DNA from: Mytilisepta virgata
Taxonomy: Eukaryota; Mollusca; Bivalvia; Mytilida; Mytilidae
Assembly: GCA_028015205.1 (NCBI GenBank)
Contig: CM051516.1
Location: 28,262,593-28,326,592, forward strand
Length of the DNA: 64,000 nucleotides
Reading direction: 5' to 3'
The notes beneath the pieces were generated by a model, which had not been told where the DNA came from, made no database searches, and worked only from the letters and a program-made list of their open reading frames with translations. The stretch's first letter is position 1; each line of letters begins with the position of its first letter. This document shows, in pieces, positions 10,690 to 20,549 of the stretch. Position numbers and translations under genes: made by a program.

Positions 10690-12080
10690 CTGTAAAAATG
10701 AAATAGAAGGAAAACCCGGTTAGCTGTCACTCAGAGAACTCTCTTGTTAATATTTTTCTTGGCATTTTTCTTTAAAAATTTGGTATAATAAAGCAATTAT
10801 TTTTCCCCTCGACACATTGACTATTTCCCCCCGCTACGCGTCTGGAAAATAGTCAGTGTTTCAGAACAAATACAATGGCTATATCCCTCAATACTGTTGA
10901 ATAACTGTATAATATTTGACGTCAGTGTCTTTAACCGGTGACTCTAAGTAAAATAATTACATTAATTTTGATGTCATCCGTTATTATTAAAAAAAATCCT
11001 TTCGTTTTCTTAGATATTTCCCCCTACCCCTGTAGGTTCGGAAATATTTTCTCAAATTACTGGCTGACAACATTATTATAAAAATGTTTATTACTTCAGG
11101 CCAAAAGTGATTCCAATGGTCTTTTCCTGGCAGCTTTAATGAGAGTCAAGAACTGCAAAAATAAGCCTTTACCAATTATTTAACAATTAAGTGAATAACC
11201 AACAACATAGATTGCAAACAGTAATTAGTTGTGCGAAATACGTCATTCACTCCTTCTTAATCCCAAGATAATGTATCGGACATCTGAGGGTCAAAAATTG
11301 CAAACGCCGATGCAATTTAAATGTGTAGTGGAAAACAAAATGCTTTTTTTATTTTCTTTGTAACAAAAAATCATGTTAATAATTAAGGCATTCTCAAGGT
11401 TGTTACTGAATATCATAAATGGATTTAATGTTGAATGAGCAATAAAAATACCTAAACATTGTACACTTTTGTATTTCAAAGAACCAATTTATGTCTATTT
11501 CAAAAAATATATGACAAAAACCACTTTCCCACTTGCCAATGCATGTTAACAGGAATCTAAATCAACATAAAGATCTGCTTTATGCAGAAAGCGTTACATG
11601 TACAAACAGGTGTGCATAACCCACAGCTTGAACGGTAATTTTAAGCCAAAGAGTGCATTAATTGCTTCATACCTGTAGTTATGTGCCAAATCTTAGGAAA
11701 ATGGCTGTGAAAAACACTTTACCTAGCGATCAAGCAGCATTAAACAGTGAGATTCTGTTATAAAATTGCCTTGTATGCAAATCAACAACATATTTGAAAA
11801 TATTACTGAACGATAAATTATGCAATTTTTCTTGACAGGCAGAATATATATTCAATTCAAGAAGAAGGATGGGATGTTCGAATGTTTCCGTACACAGAGT
11901 TAAGCAGAACGATCCTTATATTAAACACTAATTAAAAGTTTAAATTAAACAATATATTTTATGCAAATCTTTGCTTAAGTTATCCGGATAAAATGCAGTA
12001 TTAAAATCAAATTAAATTTTTTTTGACCGAGAATAGCTTGAACCAAAATTTTAAATCAGGAATTTTACATATATATACGA
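10690..12080. other. AT-rich intergenic DNA
   Basis: Contains a pair of 'cccc(t/c)...ccgctacgcgtctgg' and 'tatttcccc' words (10800-11060) but no coherent gene or repeat. The minus-strand frame at 11291-11479 has no recognisable domain. Confidence 0.4.
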
Positions 12081-12082
12081 TA

Positions 12083-12515
12083 TATCTTTTTCAAGGTCAA
12101 ACTCATTTTGTATATCTAGATTTGTACTTGTACATTGATAATAATAGGCGGTTGAAATCAAAACGTTATGACAAACGTAATTATTTTAATTTTCAGATTG
12201 TGAACTTCCCCTTTCTTAGCATTAACATACCAAGGTCTCCCGCGTACAGTGTGTACATTTCACAGTTGATTCGTTACTGCCGCGCATGCGATTTATACAG
12301 CGACTTTCTCAGGAGAACTGTCAAATAAAATTCTAAGACAAGGTTATGTTCAGTCTATGTTAATTTCATCACTCCAAATGTTTTACGATCGTCATCACGA
12401 ATTTATTGGCCGATCCGAAGTTTCTCTCTTGCGTATGAGACTAGATATCTTCAGTTATATTTCACGTCCTTCTGGAATTGACACGCCACCGGACTTGGCA
12501 CTTCACCAGACTTGA
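12083..12515 (+). pseudogene. Reverse-transcriptase C-terminal relic (YISQLIRY family)
   Basis: Reads YLDLYLYIDN, then YDKRNYFNFQIVNFPFLS, then SPAYSVYISQLIRYCRAC, which is the segment just after the RT catalytic core in a retroelement family abundant in marine invertebrates. A frameshift near 12310 moves the homology to another frame, with LSNKILRQGY and FYDRHHEFIGR, ending near 12515. The following sequence with 'ccggagcacctgg' is the element's 3' untranslated segment, shared with 35340 and 57066. I favour a Penelope-like family but cannot separate it from other non-LTR groups by eye. Confidence 0.75.
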
Positions 12516-12925
12516 CGGAGCAGGACATGCTTACCCCTCCGGAGCACCTGGTGTCACTCCCGGTTTTTTATGCGAGTTTACATTGCTATTGCTTTAGTTT
12601 ATGTGCTGTTTTGTACTTGTTTTGTTTGGTTTATTATACTTTTTTTCATTCTTTTAGTTATCCTTGTCGGATTTGTCTGTTGTGTTCCATTCTCCTGACT
12701 TTGTCTTTTCTTTGGACTTCGAATTTGTGGAGTTTTCCCAGTGTTTTGTCGCTTCGGTATTATTTTGCCGATATTTTTTTGTTTGTATGTGGCGTCTATG
12801 TAAATGAGTTAGTTATATTGCGTTTCCGAAGTTTGCCGATAATTACCGAGATCATTGCCGTTACGTTGTATGGAACACCTGGGGCATCACGTGGTCATTT
12901 ATTGTTCCTGATACCTTGTTGAATG
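12516..12925 (+). repeat. 3' untranslated part of the RT element
   Basis: T-rich sequence with a low-complexity hydrophobic frame (136 codons) that I do not regard as a gene. The first 50 bp match the 3' segments of the RT relics at 35.3 and 57.1 kb in spacing and wording. Confidence 0.5.
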
Positions 12926-13495
12926 TGAAAGTAGTTAATAATAGTCGACACATGTTATTAAACTGTTCATATTTAACAAAACGAGTTTTAGTTCTTTGGA
13001 TTTTGCCGCTCCAATTTTTGGACTTTATAATTTTAAGAAAAAACATTTATGCCCCCTCATTTTGCAAAAGTCCTGTTATTAGCCCTATTTTTTTTTCAAG
13101 AAAATAATAATAAAAAATGTTCAACCGCTCCTAAAATTTGTTAAACTTGGGATTTTGTGCAACATTTTATTTTAAAAGATTTATGCCGCACGTAAATTTG
13201 ACCATCGCTCGAAAAAAACAAGTTTTCAAGAAAAAAATTAAAATTAAAATTTCGCTCGCTCGAACCTATTTTAGCCATCCAAAAATCCAAAGAACGAAAA
13301 ATTAATTTGACGTGGCCTAAACAACAAGATAATCTAGGCTATGCCAGTGAACTGCATTGCATGTTTTCGAATGTCTGTAATCTGAATGAGAACTACGTTC
13401 ATTTTGTTGCTTTTAAAATGGTGAGCTGTCAAAATGGGCATAAAACGACTTAAATGTATAAAATACACAAGTCGAACAAAACCAAATACAAAATC
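12926..13495. other. AT-rich DNA, nothing recognised
   Basis: Several homopolymeric A/T tracts; no gene or repeat structure seen. Confidence 0.4.
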
Positions 13496-13710
13496 CTAAA
13501 AAAAACAACAATCAAACTAAAAAGTTTAAAATACCCAACGTTTCGACCATCGTAAAAAAACAACAAGCAAACCAAAAAGTTAAAAATACCCAACGTTTCG
13601 ACCATCGTGAAAAAAACATCAATCAAACTGAAAAGTTTAAAATACCCAACGTTTCGACCATCGTAAAAAAACAACAAGCAAACTAACAAGTTAAAAATAC
13701 CCAACGGTGA
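13496..13710 (+). repeat. Minisatellite, 55-56 bp units in an A-B-A-B pattern
   Basis: The word ACCCAACG starts at 13533, 13588, 13644 and 13699, giving spacings of 55, 56 and 55. Units 1 and 3 share 'caatcaaact' and 'aaagtttaaaa', while units 2 and 4 share 'caagcaaac' and 'aagttaaaaa'. The real repeat period is therefore a dimer of 111 bp. The 89-codon minus frame here is a product of the repeat. Confidence 0.9.
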
Positions 13711-13719
13711 CAATTTCAA

Positions 13720-14030
13720 TTTATCTTCCTTGTTTTCTAAAAAATTATATCCACTTCCCTCGTATTCATAAACTATTCAACTTTCAAATCATTCGAAAAT
13801 CATTGTAATCAGTATAGCAGCCAGACATTTCATCTCTAGTCACTGTATTTGAATTATTGTATATTTTCTTATGCAAGATAGAAAAGTATACACATCTTCT
13901 GGTGATGAGGAACAATATTACAAATATAACCATGTATTTATAATAACAAAATAGAGCATATTTTATCGAGAACATCCTCGCAAATGTTGTAGATAGAGCC
14001 TCGCAAATTTGATTTCTGAAATTTTCATCC
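13720..14030. other. AT-rich DNA, nothing recognised
   Basis: No gene or repeat seen. Confidence 0.4.
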
Positions 14031-14032
14031 TG

Positions 14033-14102
14033 AATGGGAATCGAACTAGGAACCTTTGTTTTCGTAGTCAGATGCGCTGACCACTACACCACGGTGCCCT
14101 TA
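14033..14102 (-). repeat. tRNA-like (SINE head) relic
   Basis: On the minus strand it reads an A-box-like GGTGTAGTGGTCAGCG and a B-box-like GGTTCCTAGTTCGATTCCC with tRNA spacing. The 5' GGGCACC has no complementary 3' arm, so no acceptor stem forms. It is better read as a tRNA-derived SINE head than as a working tRNA gene. Confidence 0.6.
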
Positions 14103-14109
14103 AACTTGC

Positions 14110-15170
14110 TGTGGGGGCAGTTGATTATCGTAAAAAGAATCCCCACAATGCATTCTATTTGTTTCCTTTGAATTAAAACACTCACTAATTCTTGTCCTGT
14201 AAGTATAAACATTTTATGATCACTCTCAGAAATATTTCAGGTTCTTTGGATATTTTGATTTTTTTCTGTTATTCCGAAGTTCAGATAAATCATTATTCAA
14301 AGACAGATTAGGTTTAATGGGGAGAATATGTTAAAAAAAAAATTTATTTGAATTTAAGATTTTTAAAAAACAAAATATTTTAATATTTTAATATTAACTG
14401 TATAAATTATAGGTGTTTCTCTGCCAAACAATACAAACTACATTAAGATCAGACAAAAAATAACTTCATAACAAAATTTAGAAAAATTGAGGTTTTTACA
14501 TATTATATTTAGAAACATTTCTAAGTAGAACTGCGTTATTGCTACTGAGCACATGTAACACAAATGTTAGGACTTCTTTTTTAGGTCACTGTGTAATATT
14601 AATGTGCAATTGTCTAAACTTTTGATCAAGTCTACTATTTTTTTCATACGTGGAGTTCCTATTTAACCTGTACAGAAATACATATTTAGCAATTTTGAAG
14701 TCTGAATTTCGAATTTGTATGGATGTTTTAAAGAATTAAATAACTGAAAATTTTTTAATCAATCTGCTGCAACAGGTTTTTACCTTTTTTATGAGGTAAT
14801 ATTTTGCCCCATGTTGATACTACTGGTAAAAGTCAAAACTTCAAAACGAAATCTAGAAAGTGCAAATTTCACCGCGAGACATGACCGAGCAGACATTAAG
14901 CCGTAACAACAAATATCGATATTAAAAATAGACTCAAAAATACCTACACATAAATAACACGAAACACCCGATCGAAATGATGTCTAATTCTGCTCAGCTG
15001 GTACACGTATTAAAACACAAACCATTATCATGAACAGGAAACAGTTAATACATATCACAAACTGTGACGTACAATAATTTCCTCCGTGCAGTAACGTTCT
15101 AACGAAGAAGACAAATCACACTGTTATTTTCCTTGAGTTTTTGAAGTCTATTTTAAAACAAAATTGTGAA
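14110..15170. other. AT-rich intergenic DNA, nothing recognised
   Basis: No coding frame with recognisable domains and no obvious repeat. Confidence 0.4.
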
Positions 15171-15179
15171 AACTAAGGA

Positions 15180-15385
15180 GTATCTCCCTCGTGCATAGTT
15201 CTGTCCTTAGATGGTTTTGGCTTTACCCCTTTGGTTATATTGGTATATTTGAATTTGCTCTTCAACCTTTTTTGGATTTTTGTCTTGGTTTTCAACATTT
15301 CAGGCCTCGAGCACAACTGATGAGTCGTAAATCGAGGAAATGTGCACAACTTGTGCATCACAAAATTGGTATCAAGGAATTTTAA
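15180..15385 (+). repeat. Dispersed retroelement-like repeat, also at 49.6 kb
   Basis: The words 'ttggttttcaacatttcagg' and 'aacttgtgcatcacaaaatt' recur in diverged form at 49610-49690. The open frame covering both strands here is weak. I take it to be the untranslated part of a dispersed element, not a gene. Confidence 0.5.
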
Positions 15386-15389
15386 TTTA

Positions 15390-16283
15390 AACTGGAAGAA
15401 CGTGTAAGATTTTTAGCTTTCGTTCATAGATTCGTTCAGCGTTCGAATATAATTCATATTATAAACTTTCACGACATGGAGGAATAGAACCCTAACATGA
15501 AACATGACAAATCCATTTTAATCCAAAGGCATCCTAAAAACATTCTTTTCTTCAGTGTTACCGGTATTGTAGAAAGTAAAACTATACTGTTGTTGAGGGT
15601 TTTCTCACTGTTGGATGTTGCGGGTGTTGACGATGTAAAAAAGATATTTGTATAATCCCTTACTACAGAGGTTAGTTTCTCTTGTATTAAATTTAAAAAA
15701 AATCCAAATTTTATGGTCATATTAGTCAATAAGACTTGTATACAATAACAAAACATATGAAACATGGTGAAACATGGTGAAACATAGAAGGCGACAAATT
15801 AAGAGCATGGATAGAGTACGAGAGTCCCTTGTCTCAACTGTATTGACTGTTTAATAAAGGATGCTTGACTTTGTACCTGTCTAAAGCCAGTAACTTTGTT
15901 TCATCTATCAAGTGTATATTCTGAAGTTAAGTAAAAATGGCCAGCTAAAAATTAAATGTACAAGAAAATTTGGTACTTATTAATCACTTAATTAGGCAAT
16001 ATTCCAACAATGCTTATATACTAGTACATCAATCATGTATATCATCAACTAAATTCATTTAACTAATTAATGTCAAAAATTCATTATCTGCTTTCAATTA
16101 AGAAGGCAGGCTGAACGATGTATTCATGCTGGTCTTGTGGTAGGAGTCACGTTTTTCTAATAGGTTCATTAAGTTATAGTGAACACTAAACTATTAAAAA
16201 TCTATGACAGAAATGGAACAAATCTACAAAAATGTAATAAAAATTGGAAAAAAAAACAAATAAAAGGGTGAATGGTATTTACG
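15390..16283. other. Intergenic DNA 3' of the GPCR gene
   Basis: A 98-codon minus frame at 15469-15765 has no recognisable domain. A short 'gaaacatggt' triplet repeat lies near 15756-15785. Confidence 0.4.
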
Positions 16284-16289
16284 TTTATT
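16284..16289 (-). terminator. Candidate polyadenylation signal for the GPCR gene
   Basis: AATAAA on the minus strand, about 80 nt past the stop codon of the receptor. In DNA this AT-rich such hexamers are common, so the assignment is tentative. Confidence 0.3.
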
Positions 16290-16369
16290 AATACACTAAA
16301 GCTATGATTTTCATAAAATATAATTAGTTGGAAATTTATGATTATACAATTTGACGCATTCAGTAATAT

Positions 16370-17476
16370 TTATAAATCTGATTGTGACTTTTGCATAGTA
16401 AAAGTGGTACTTCCACGCCGGAAGTTACTGTCCCTTTTTCGGTACCTAGATGTAAAGCATCGAAATAAATACAAGATATAAAATTTTCTAAATTGACGAC
16501 TTAAGCAAAATAATGCGTATGGGTTAACACATGACGCGGCATACATTAAGCAAATACTGATTATTTTAAAAATCATCCAGAAATCGGTAAATCCGTTTTC
16601 GTCCCAGGCGTACCATAAAACGTATACATGTCGAGGTAACCAACAAAACACGAATAAAACAACAAGAGAAAGTACGAACTTTGCTACTTTAATTCGGTCC
16701 TTGATCTGACGTTTCTGTTGACGATTCATACAGGACCCGACCGTTCCTTCGCAGGGGAGTTGTTTACTGCTTTTGACGAGTATTCTGGCCATCATTACAT
16801 AAAAGAATCCAATAATACACAACGGAAGAACAAACAATATCAGGAAACGTGATACACTTCTGGCTTTCAAGTATGTACGACTGTAACGACTGAGCGGAAC
16901 TTCAAAACAGACTGCAATACCTGGGCTTTCTATCAAGGTAAAACTCCAAGCGTCATAGACCGCTAGAAGCGCTGATGTGATCCATATCACCACAACAACT
17001 ACTGCCACTTTAAATCTTGGTTTTCCCTTATGTTTGCTCATCGGGTGAACTATCGCAACATATCTGTCCCAGCTCAATGCAGTGAGTGTAAAAATAGAAA
17101 CTCCAAGACTTAGTGTCTGCAAATATGCATTCAGCTTACATACGAATTCATTGAATGGATACTTATTACTTCCAAATACAATAGTAAAAAACGGAGCAGA
17201 AAAAATTAACACAAGTAAATCTGCTATGGACAGGTTGACTATAAGAACGTTTGGAATGGTTCGTAAGGATGTCTCCCGTAATATTATATACACTAGTGTC
17301 CCATTTCCCACGACACCGATCAGCATTATCCAAACAAAAACAATGGGGACTAGAATTCTCATAAGTTCAAAGTCAATGACAGTTTCCACGAACGAGTTAT
17401 CTGATGAATTTGTCAGAGAAGCAATGTCGTATAAATAAGAAACGTTACTTACATCAACAGGTTCGGTTGAATCCAT
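16370..17476 (-). CDS. Rhodopsin-class neuropeptide GPCR, bombesin/CCHamide-receptor type
   Basis: An intact 368-residue single-exon receptor, expected in the plasma membrane and coupling a peptide ligand to G proteins. The outer N-terminus has two N-glycosylation sites (N11, N23). Seven hydrophobic segments follow with the class A landmarks: N58 (TM1), D86 in LSIAD (TM2), C113 with C190 for the loop disulphide, D137-R138-Y139, W165 (TM4), P218 (TM5) and CWLP at 278-281 (TM6). TM7 has NPYAL in place of NPxxY; the NPxAL(Y/F) variant is shared by bombesin, endothelin and CCHamide receptors. The blocks SLGVSIFTLTALSWDRY and FCWLPRHVYVLW are closest, from memory, to arthropod CCHamide receptors and vertebrate GRP/bombesin receptors. 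The last residues, QSDL, fit a class I PDZ ligand. The start was taken as the Met opening the only N-terminus that leaves a normal extracellular tail. The ligand cannot be told from sequence. Confidence 0.9.
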   Translation of the reverse strand: MDSTEPVDVSNVSYLYDIASLTNSSDNSFVETVIDFELMRILVPIVFVWIMLIGVVGNGTLVYIILRETSLRTIPNVLIVNLSIADLLVLIFSAPFFTIVFGSNKYPFNEFVCKLNAYLQTLSLGVSIFTLTALSWDRYVAIVHPMSKHKGKPRFKVAVVVVVIWITSALLAVYDAWSFTLIESPGIAVCFEVPLSRYSRTYLKARSVSRFLILFVLPLCIIGFFYVMMARILVKSSKQLPCEGTVGSCMNRQQKRQIKDRIKVAKFVLSLVVLFVFCWLPRHVYVLWYAWDENGFTDFWMIFKIISICLMYAASCVNPYALFCLSRQFRKFYILYLFRCFTSRYRKRDSNFRRGSTTFTMQKSQSDL

Positions 17477-17479
17477 TTT

Positions 17480-18200
17480 AAAAAATATATTCCAAAGATC
17501 CAGTCTATGTTTTAGTTGTTAAAATGTTTTTCCTTATAACCAATGTCTTATTTTACTCCGTTTTTAAAAACATAAAAATATGTTCACAATGTTGTTCTGA
17601 TTTCAGAAATTTAAAAAAAAAAACCAAATCCGAAACGTTAAAATTTTTTCAAAAGTAAATATATAAAAAGCTGCTAACACTTTCCCTAAAAGTCAGAATT
17701 AAATTCAGAATTATTAATAACATTTTATATAATATCCATATAAACAGAACATTCTCTATCAGCGTGTTATCTATCAATAAAACAAAATCGTATATATCAC
17801 TGATTTCTTGTGTAGCTTCAAACAGGAAAATGTATGTGACTGTTTTCATTGGCTGCTGAATTACTAATTACTTTTTTGTGACTTTTGCTAATGTTTTACC
17901 ACATTGGCGTTTGGTAATGACATGAACTTCAGTCGTTAAACAGAAGTTAATTCATTCTGTTTAACGGATAATTTGATTATAAATTATGCGAGGTGTAACC
18001 AACCTTTCATAGAGGTACTCGTAAATGCCACAGTTTAATGTTTACTTCAGCTCAATGTTTATATATATATTTGCTGTGCTAAACATAATTACTGTGACGC
18101 AAGTTACTTTTTAGCATAATGTTGAAATACATTCCATAGTCTGAGTTCATCATCGCCAAATATTTGACCGTATATAAGATTTACTGAAGAAAGTATGTAT
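17480..18200. other. AT-rich 5' flank of the GPCR gene
   Basis: No untranslated exon or promoter element could be assigned. The minus frame at 17649-17849 has no recognisable domain. Confidence 0.4.
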
Positions 18201-18211
18201 TAAGCTAATCC

Positions 18212-18282
18212 TTTTTGGTACTCTGATCGTGACCAAAACTATGAATCAGGTTTATTCTCTATGTGTAAACATAAAACATTTT
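18212..18282 (+). repeat. Direct repeat, first copy (second at 20300)
   Basis: 'ggtactctgatcgtgacca' followed by 'tatgaatcaggtttattctc' and 'aacataaaaca' recurs at 20300-20365 with a few changes. The two copies are about 2.08 kb apart and in the same orientation. Confidence 0.8.
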
Positions 18283-18771
18283 TTAGAAACATTTAATGAG
18301 TGCCTGAGCTAATCTTGCACTGAAAATGAGCACATTTAGTACGTGCTATCTAAATCAGATTTCAATTTTTGGGGAGCTATCCTATCGACTCAAGTAAAAT
18401 AAATCAAACGTAAAAATGAGCGAAAAAATAAAAAAGGAAACAAATGAAAAAAGTACAGGATTCAAGCCCCAGAGTTTCCAGCTTTGAGCACAAAAAGAGT
18501 CAATCCATATCTCATTATAGTATAAAAGTACCATTGAAAGAAGATTGTATAATTTCAGCCATTATTTGGCCACATCTGACATGAAGAATTAAAATTAAGA
18601 TTTCAGATTCGAATTTGCTTCATTTTTGTCGTATAATGATCGAACTTTCACAATCTATAAATTATTGCACATAATTCCTTCCCACGGTGCAAGAGCAACG
18701 CCATGAACGTCTGCTAAATCAAGGATTTGAAGAAAAATGAGCGTTTTTACAGTAGATTTTGGGTCAACCAA

Positions 18772-18876
18772 CTATGAGCAACAGCCTTCCCCAAAAAGAT
18801 ATTTTAATATAATGTTTGTCTTATATAAAGACACATTTCAGTGAAACATCTTTTTGAGCAAGGCTGTTGCTCATAT
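18772..18876. repeat. Near-perfect hairpin, arms about 50 bp
   Basis: The left arm starts ATGAGCAACAGCCTT and the right arm ends AAGGCTGTTGCTCAT. Pairing continues inward through CAAAAAGAT/ATCTTTTTG and, with mismatches, to the centre near 18824, leaving a very short loop. It may be a MITE or a small-RNA precursor. Confidence 0.75.
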
Positions 18877-18879
18877 GAA

Positions 18880-20299
18880 AATTAATTCAAAGGTCCAGAA
18901 ATGAGTAAACTTTATTATTTTTTATTTATTTTTTCACAATTAGCCATCTTTGACATCCTTTTGTCGCTATTACAGACATTTCATGTTCATTAAAATGCAA
19001 CTTTTTAAGAGTATTTAATGATAGCTGAGAGTAATTTTTCCATTACTTCTTGATTTTGGAATTCAAGGGGCCAAATATCAGGCCAAAACTTACCATATCC
19101 TTTAGATAATATAGGATATATACAGTATATAGTATTCGTGTTATTTAGTTAAATGTGCTATTTCGCAACATTTTTTTTCCTTCTTGACTCTGCATAAATT
19201 TAAAATTTGATTAAAGGGTAATGTAATGCTGAATAAGTGTGTTGTTTTAGGAAAGTTATTATTACCTGTAATTTAAACAAATCTTCCAAATTTCTTGACT
19301 GGTTTCTTACATTCGTTTTCGCGGACAAGTTAAGCGTCTGGTCAAAAAACGTTTGTATCTCCGGATAAGATTAAGATCTCACAGTAAGAACTAAATTTTG
19401 TATATATACGAAATGTTTCATTTCCAATGGTTTCAAGATTCTGACTTTATATAGATTATTTACCAAAGTTGTCGATTTCAACTCGTCAACGGTATGCTAC
19501 GGAATCTGTTATGGGTTTAGCATTTCTGTGACAATATCTGACCCGCAATACCGAGTGTCTAAATTAGTTTGTATTGAAAAGGGCTCATTTTAATTTCCCT
19601 ACCTAAATTTTAGATAGTCCCAACTTTAAACCATATCTAGCTAGCTATAGCAGCGTTCTACTAAACAGTCCAAACATTTAACCAAATGTAGCTAGGGTCG
19701 TCCTGTTATATATTCTGACTTGGGTTTTAACAAAAGGAGCAGATTATACAAGAGCGATTTGGGTCAGATGTTGTTAATAATCAGTAAAAATTTATTCTAT
19801 AAACGACAAAACATAAAGCTATCAAGCTGACTTTTCTCATTGTTTTTCAATTCACGGTTTGGCTTAATATTTTTCCATTTTTTATAATTTTTAGACTTGG
19901 TTATGTTTAAGTAAAAAAATGTCATGAAAACAATAACTGCAAACATTACGTTGAATTTTGTACCTCATTTATTCTCAACATAAACATTTTACAATTGATG
20001 TTATTACACGTACACTAAATGCCGTCTTTAATTGGTGGGCGGAAAAAAATTATATTCTCTCATTATAAAAGTTGATTTGATTAACCACGGTTACATGTTT
20101 GTGAAACGGAGCAATTATCTTATGAGCACGTTTTTACCATTCCGTTTATGCATTTGCGAAATGTTTACCTGGCACATCACGTAAAGCATGTAGAGTGTAA
20201 AGGTGTAATTCTCGTAAACCTCACCTTTTCACGATTGGTAATTAATGGACTCAGAAAAAGATTCCATACGTATAATGTGCATTTCTGAATCAAATGTCA
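18880..20299. other. AT-rich intergenic DNA
   Basis: No gene, RNA or repeat recognised. Confidence 0.4.
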
Positions 20300-20365
20300 T
20301 CTGGTACTCTGATCGTGACCAAAAATATGAATCAGGTTTATTCTCTTTGTGTCAACATAAAACAA
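20300..20365 (+). repeat. Direct repeat, second copy
   Basis: Matches 18212-18282. The short overlapping frames at 20245-20485 span the repeat and show no domain. Confidence 0.8.
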
Positions 20366-20459
20366 CAAACAAAAATCGCTTCTATACAGAACAAACATGG
20401 AATTATAAACAAGAAACAAAAATACAATCATAAAAAAGAAGAAATGGTATTTAGTTCTG

Positions 20460-20547
20460 ACTGTACTCAGTTTTCGAGTAAGTAAATTTTACACTATAGC
20501 GTAACTTTACTCAGTTTCAGAGAGAGTAAATTTTACACTATAGCAAA
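20460..20547 (+). repeat. Short tandem pair with TTTTACACTATAGC
   Basis: 'actcagttt' followed by 'agtaaattttacactatagc' occurs twice, at 20466-20500 and 20511-20545, about 46 bp apart. Confidence 0.7.
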
Positions 20548-20549
20548 TT

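Noticed and set aside
12512..12922. 136-codon hydrophobic open frame
   Set aside because: Lies in the T-rich 3' segment of an RT element, with Phe/Leu/Cys bias expected from T-rich DNA.
13496..13710. CRISPR array
   Set aside because: Regular 55-bp spacing comes from whole-unit repetition with no unique spacers, in a eukaryotic genome.
13450..13719. 89-codon minus frame with repeated VGYFKLFSL
   Set aside because: A product of the 55-bp minisatellite.
14033..14102. Functional tRNA gene on the minus strand
   Set aside because: The acceptor stem has no partner; reads as a SINE head.
17082..17438. 118-codon plus frame opposite the GPCR
   Set aside because: Antisense shadow of the receptor coding sequence.
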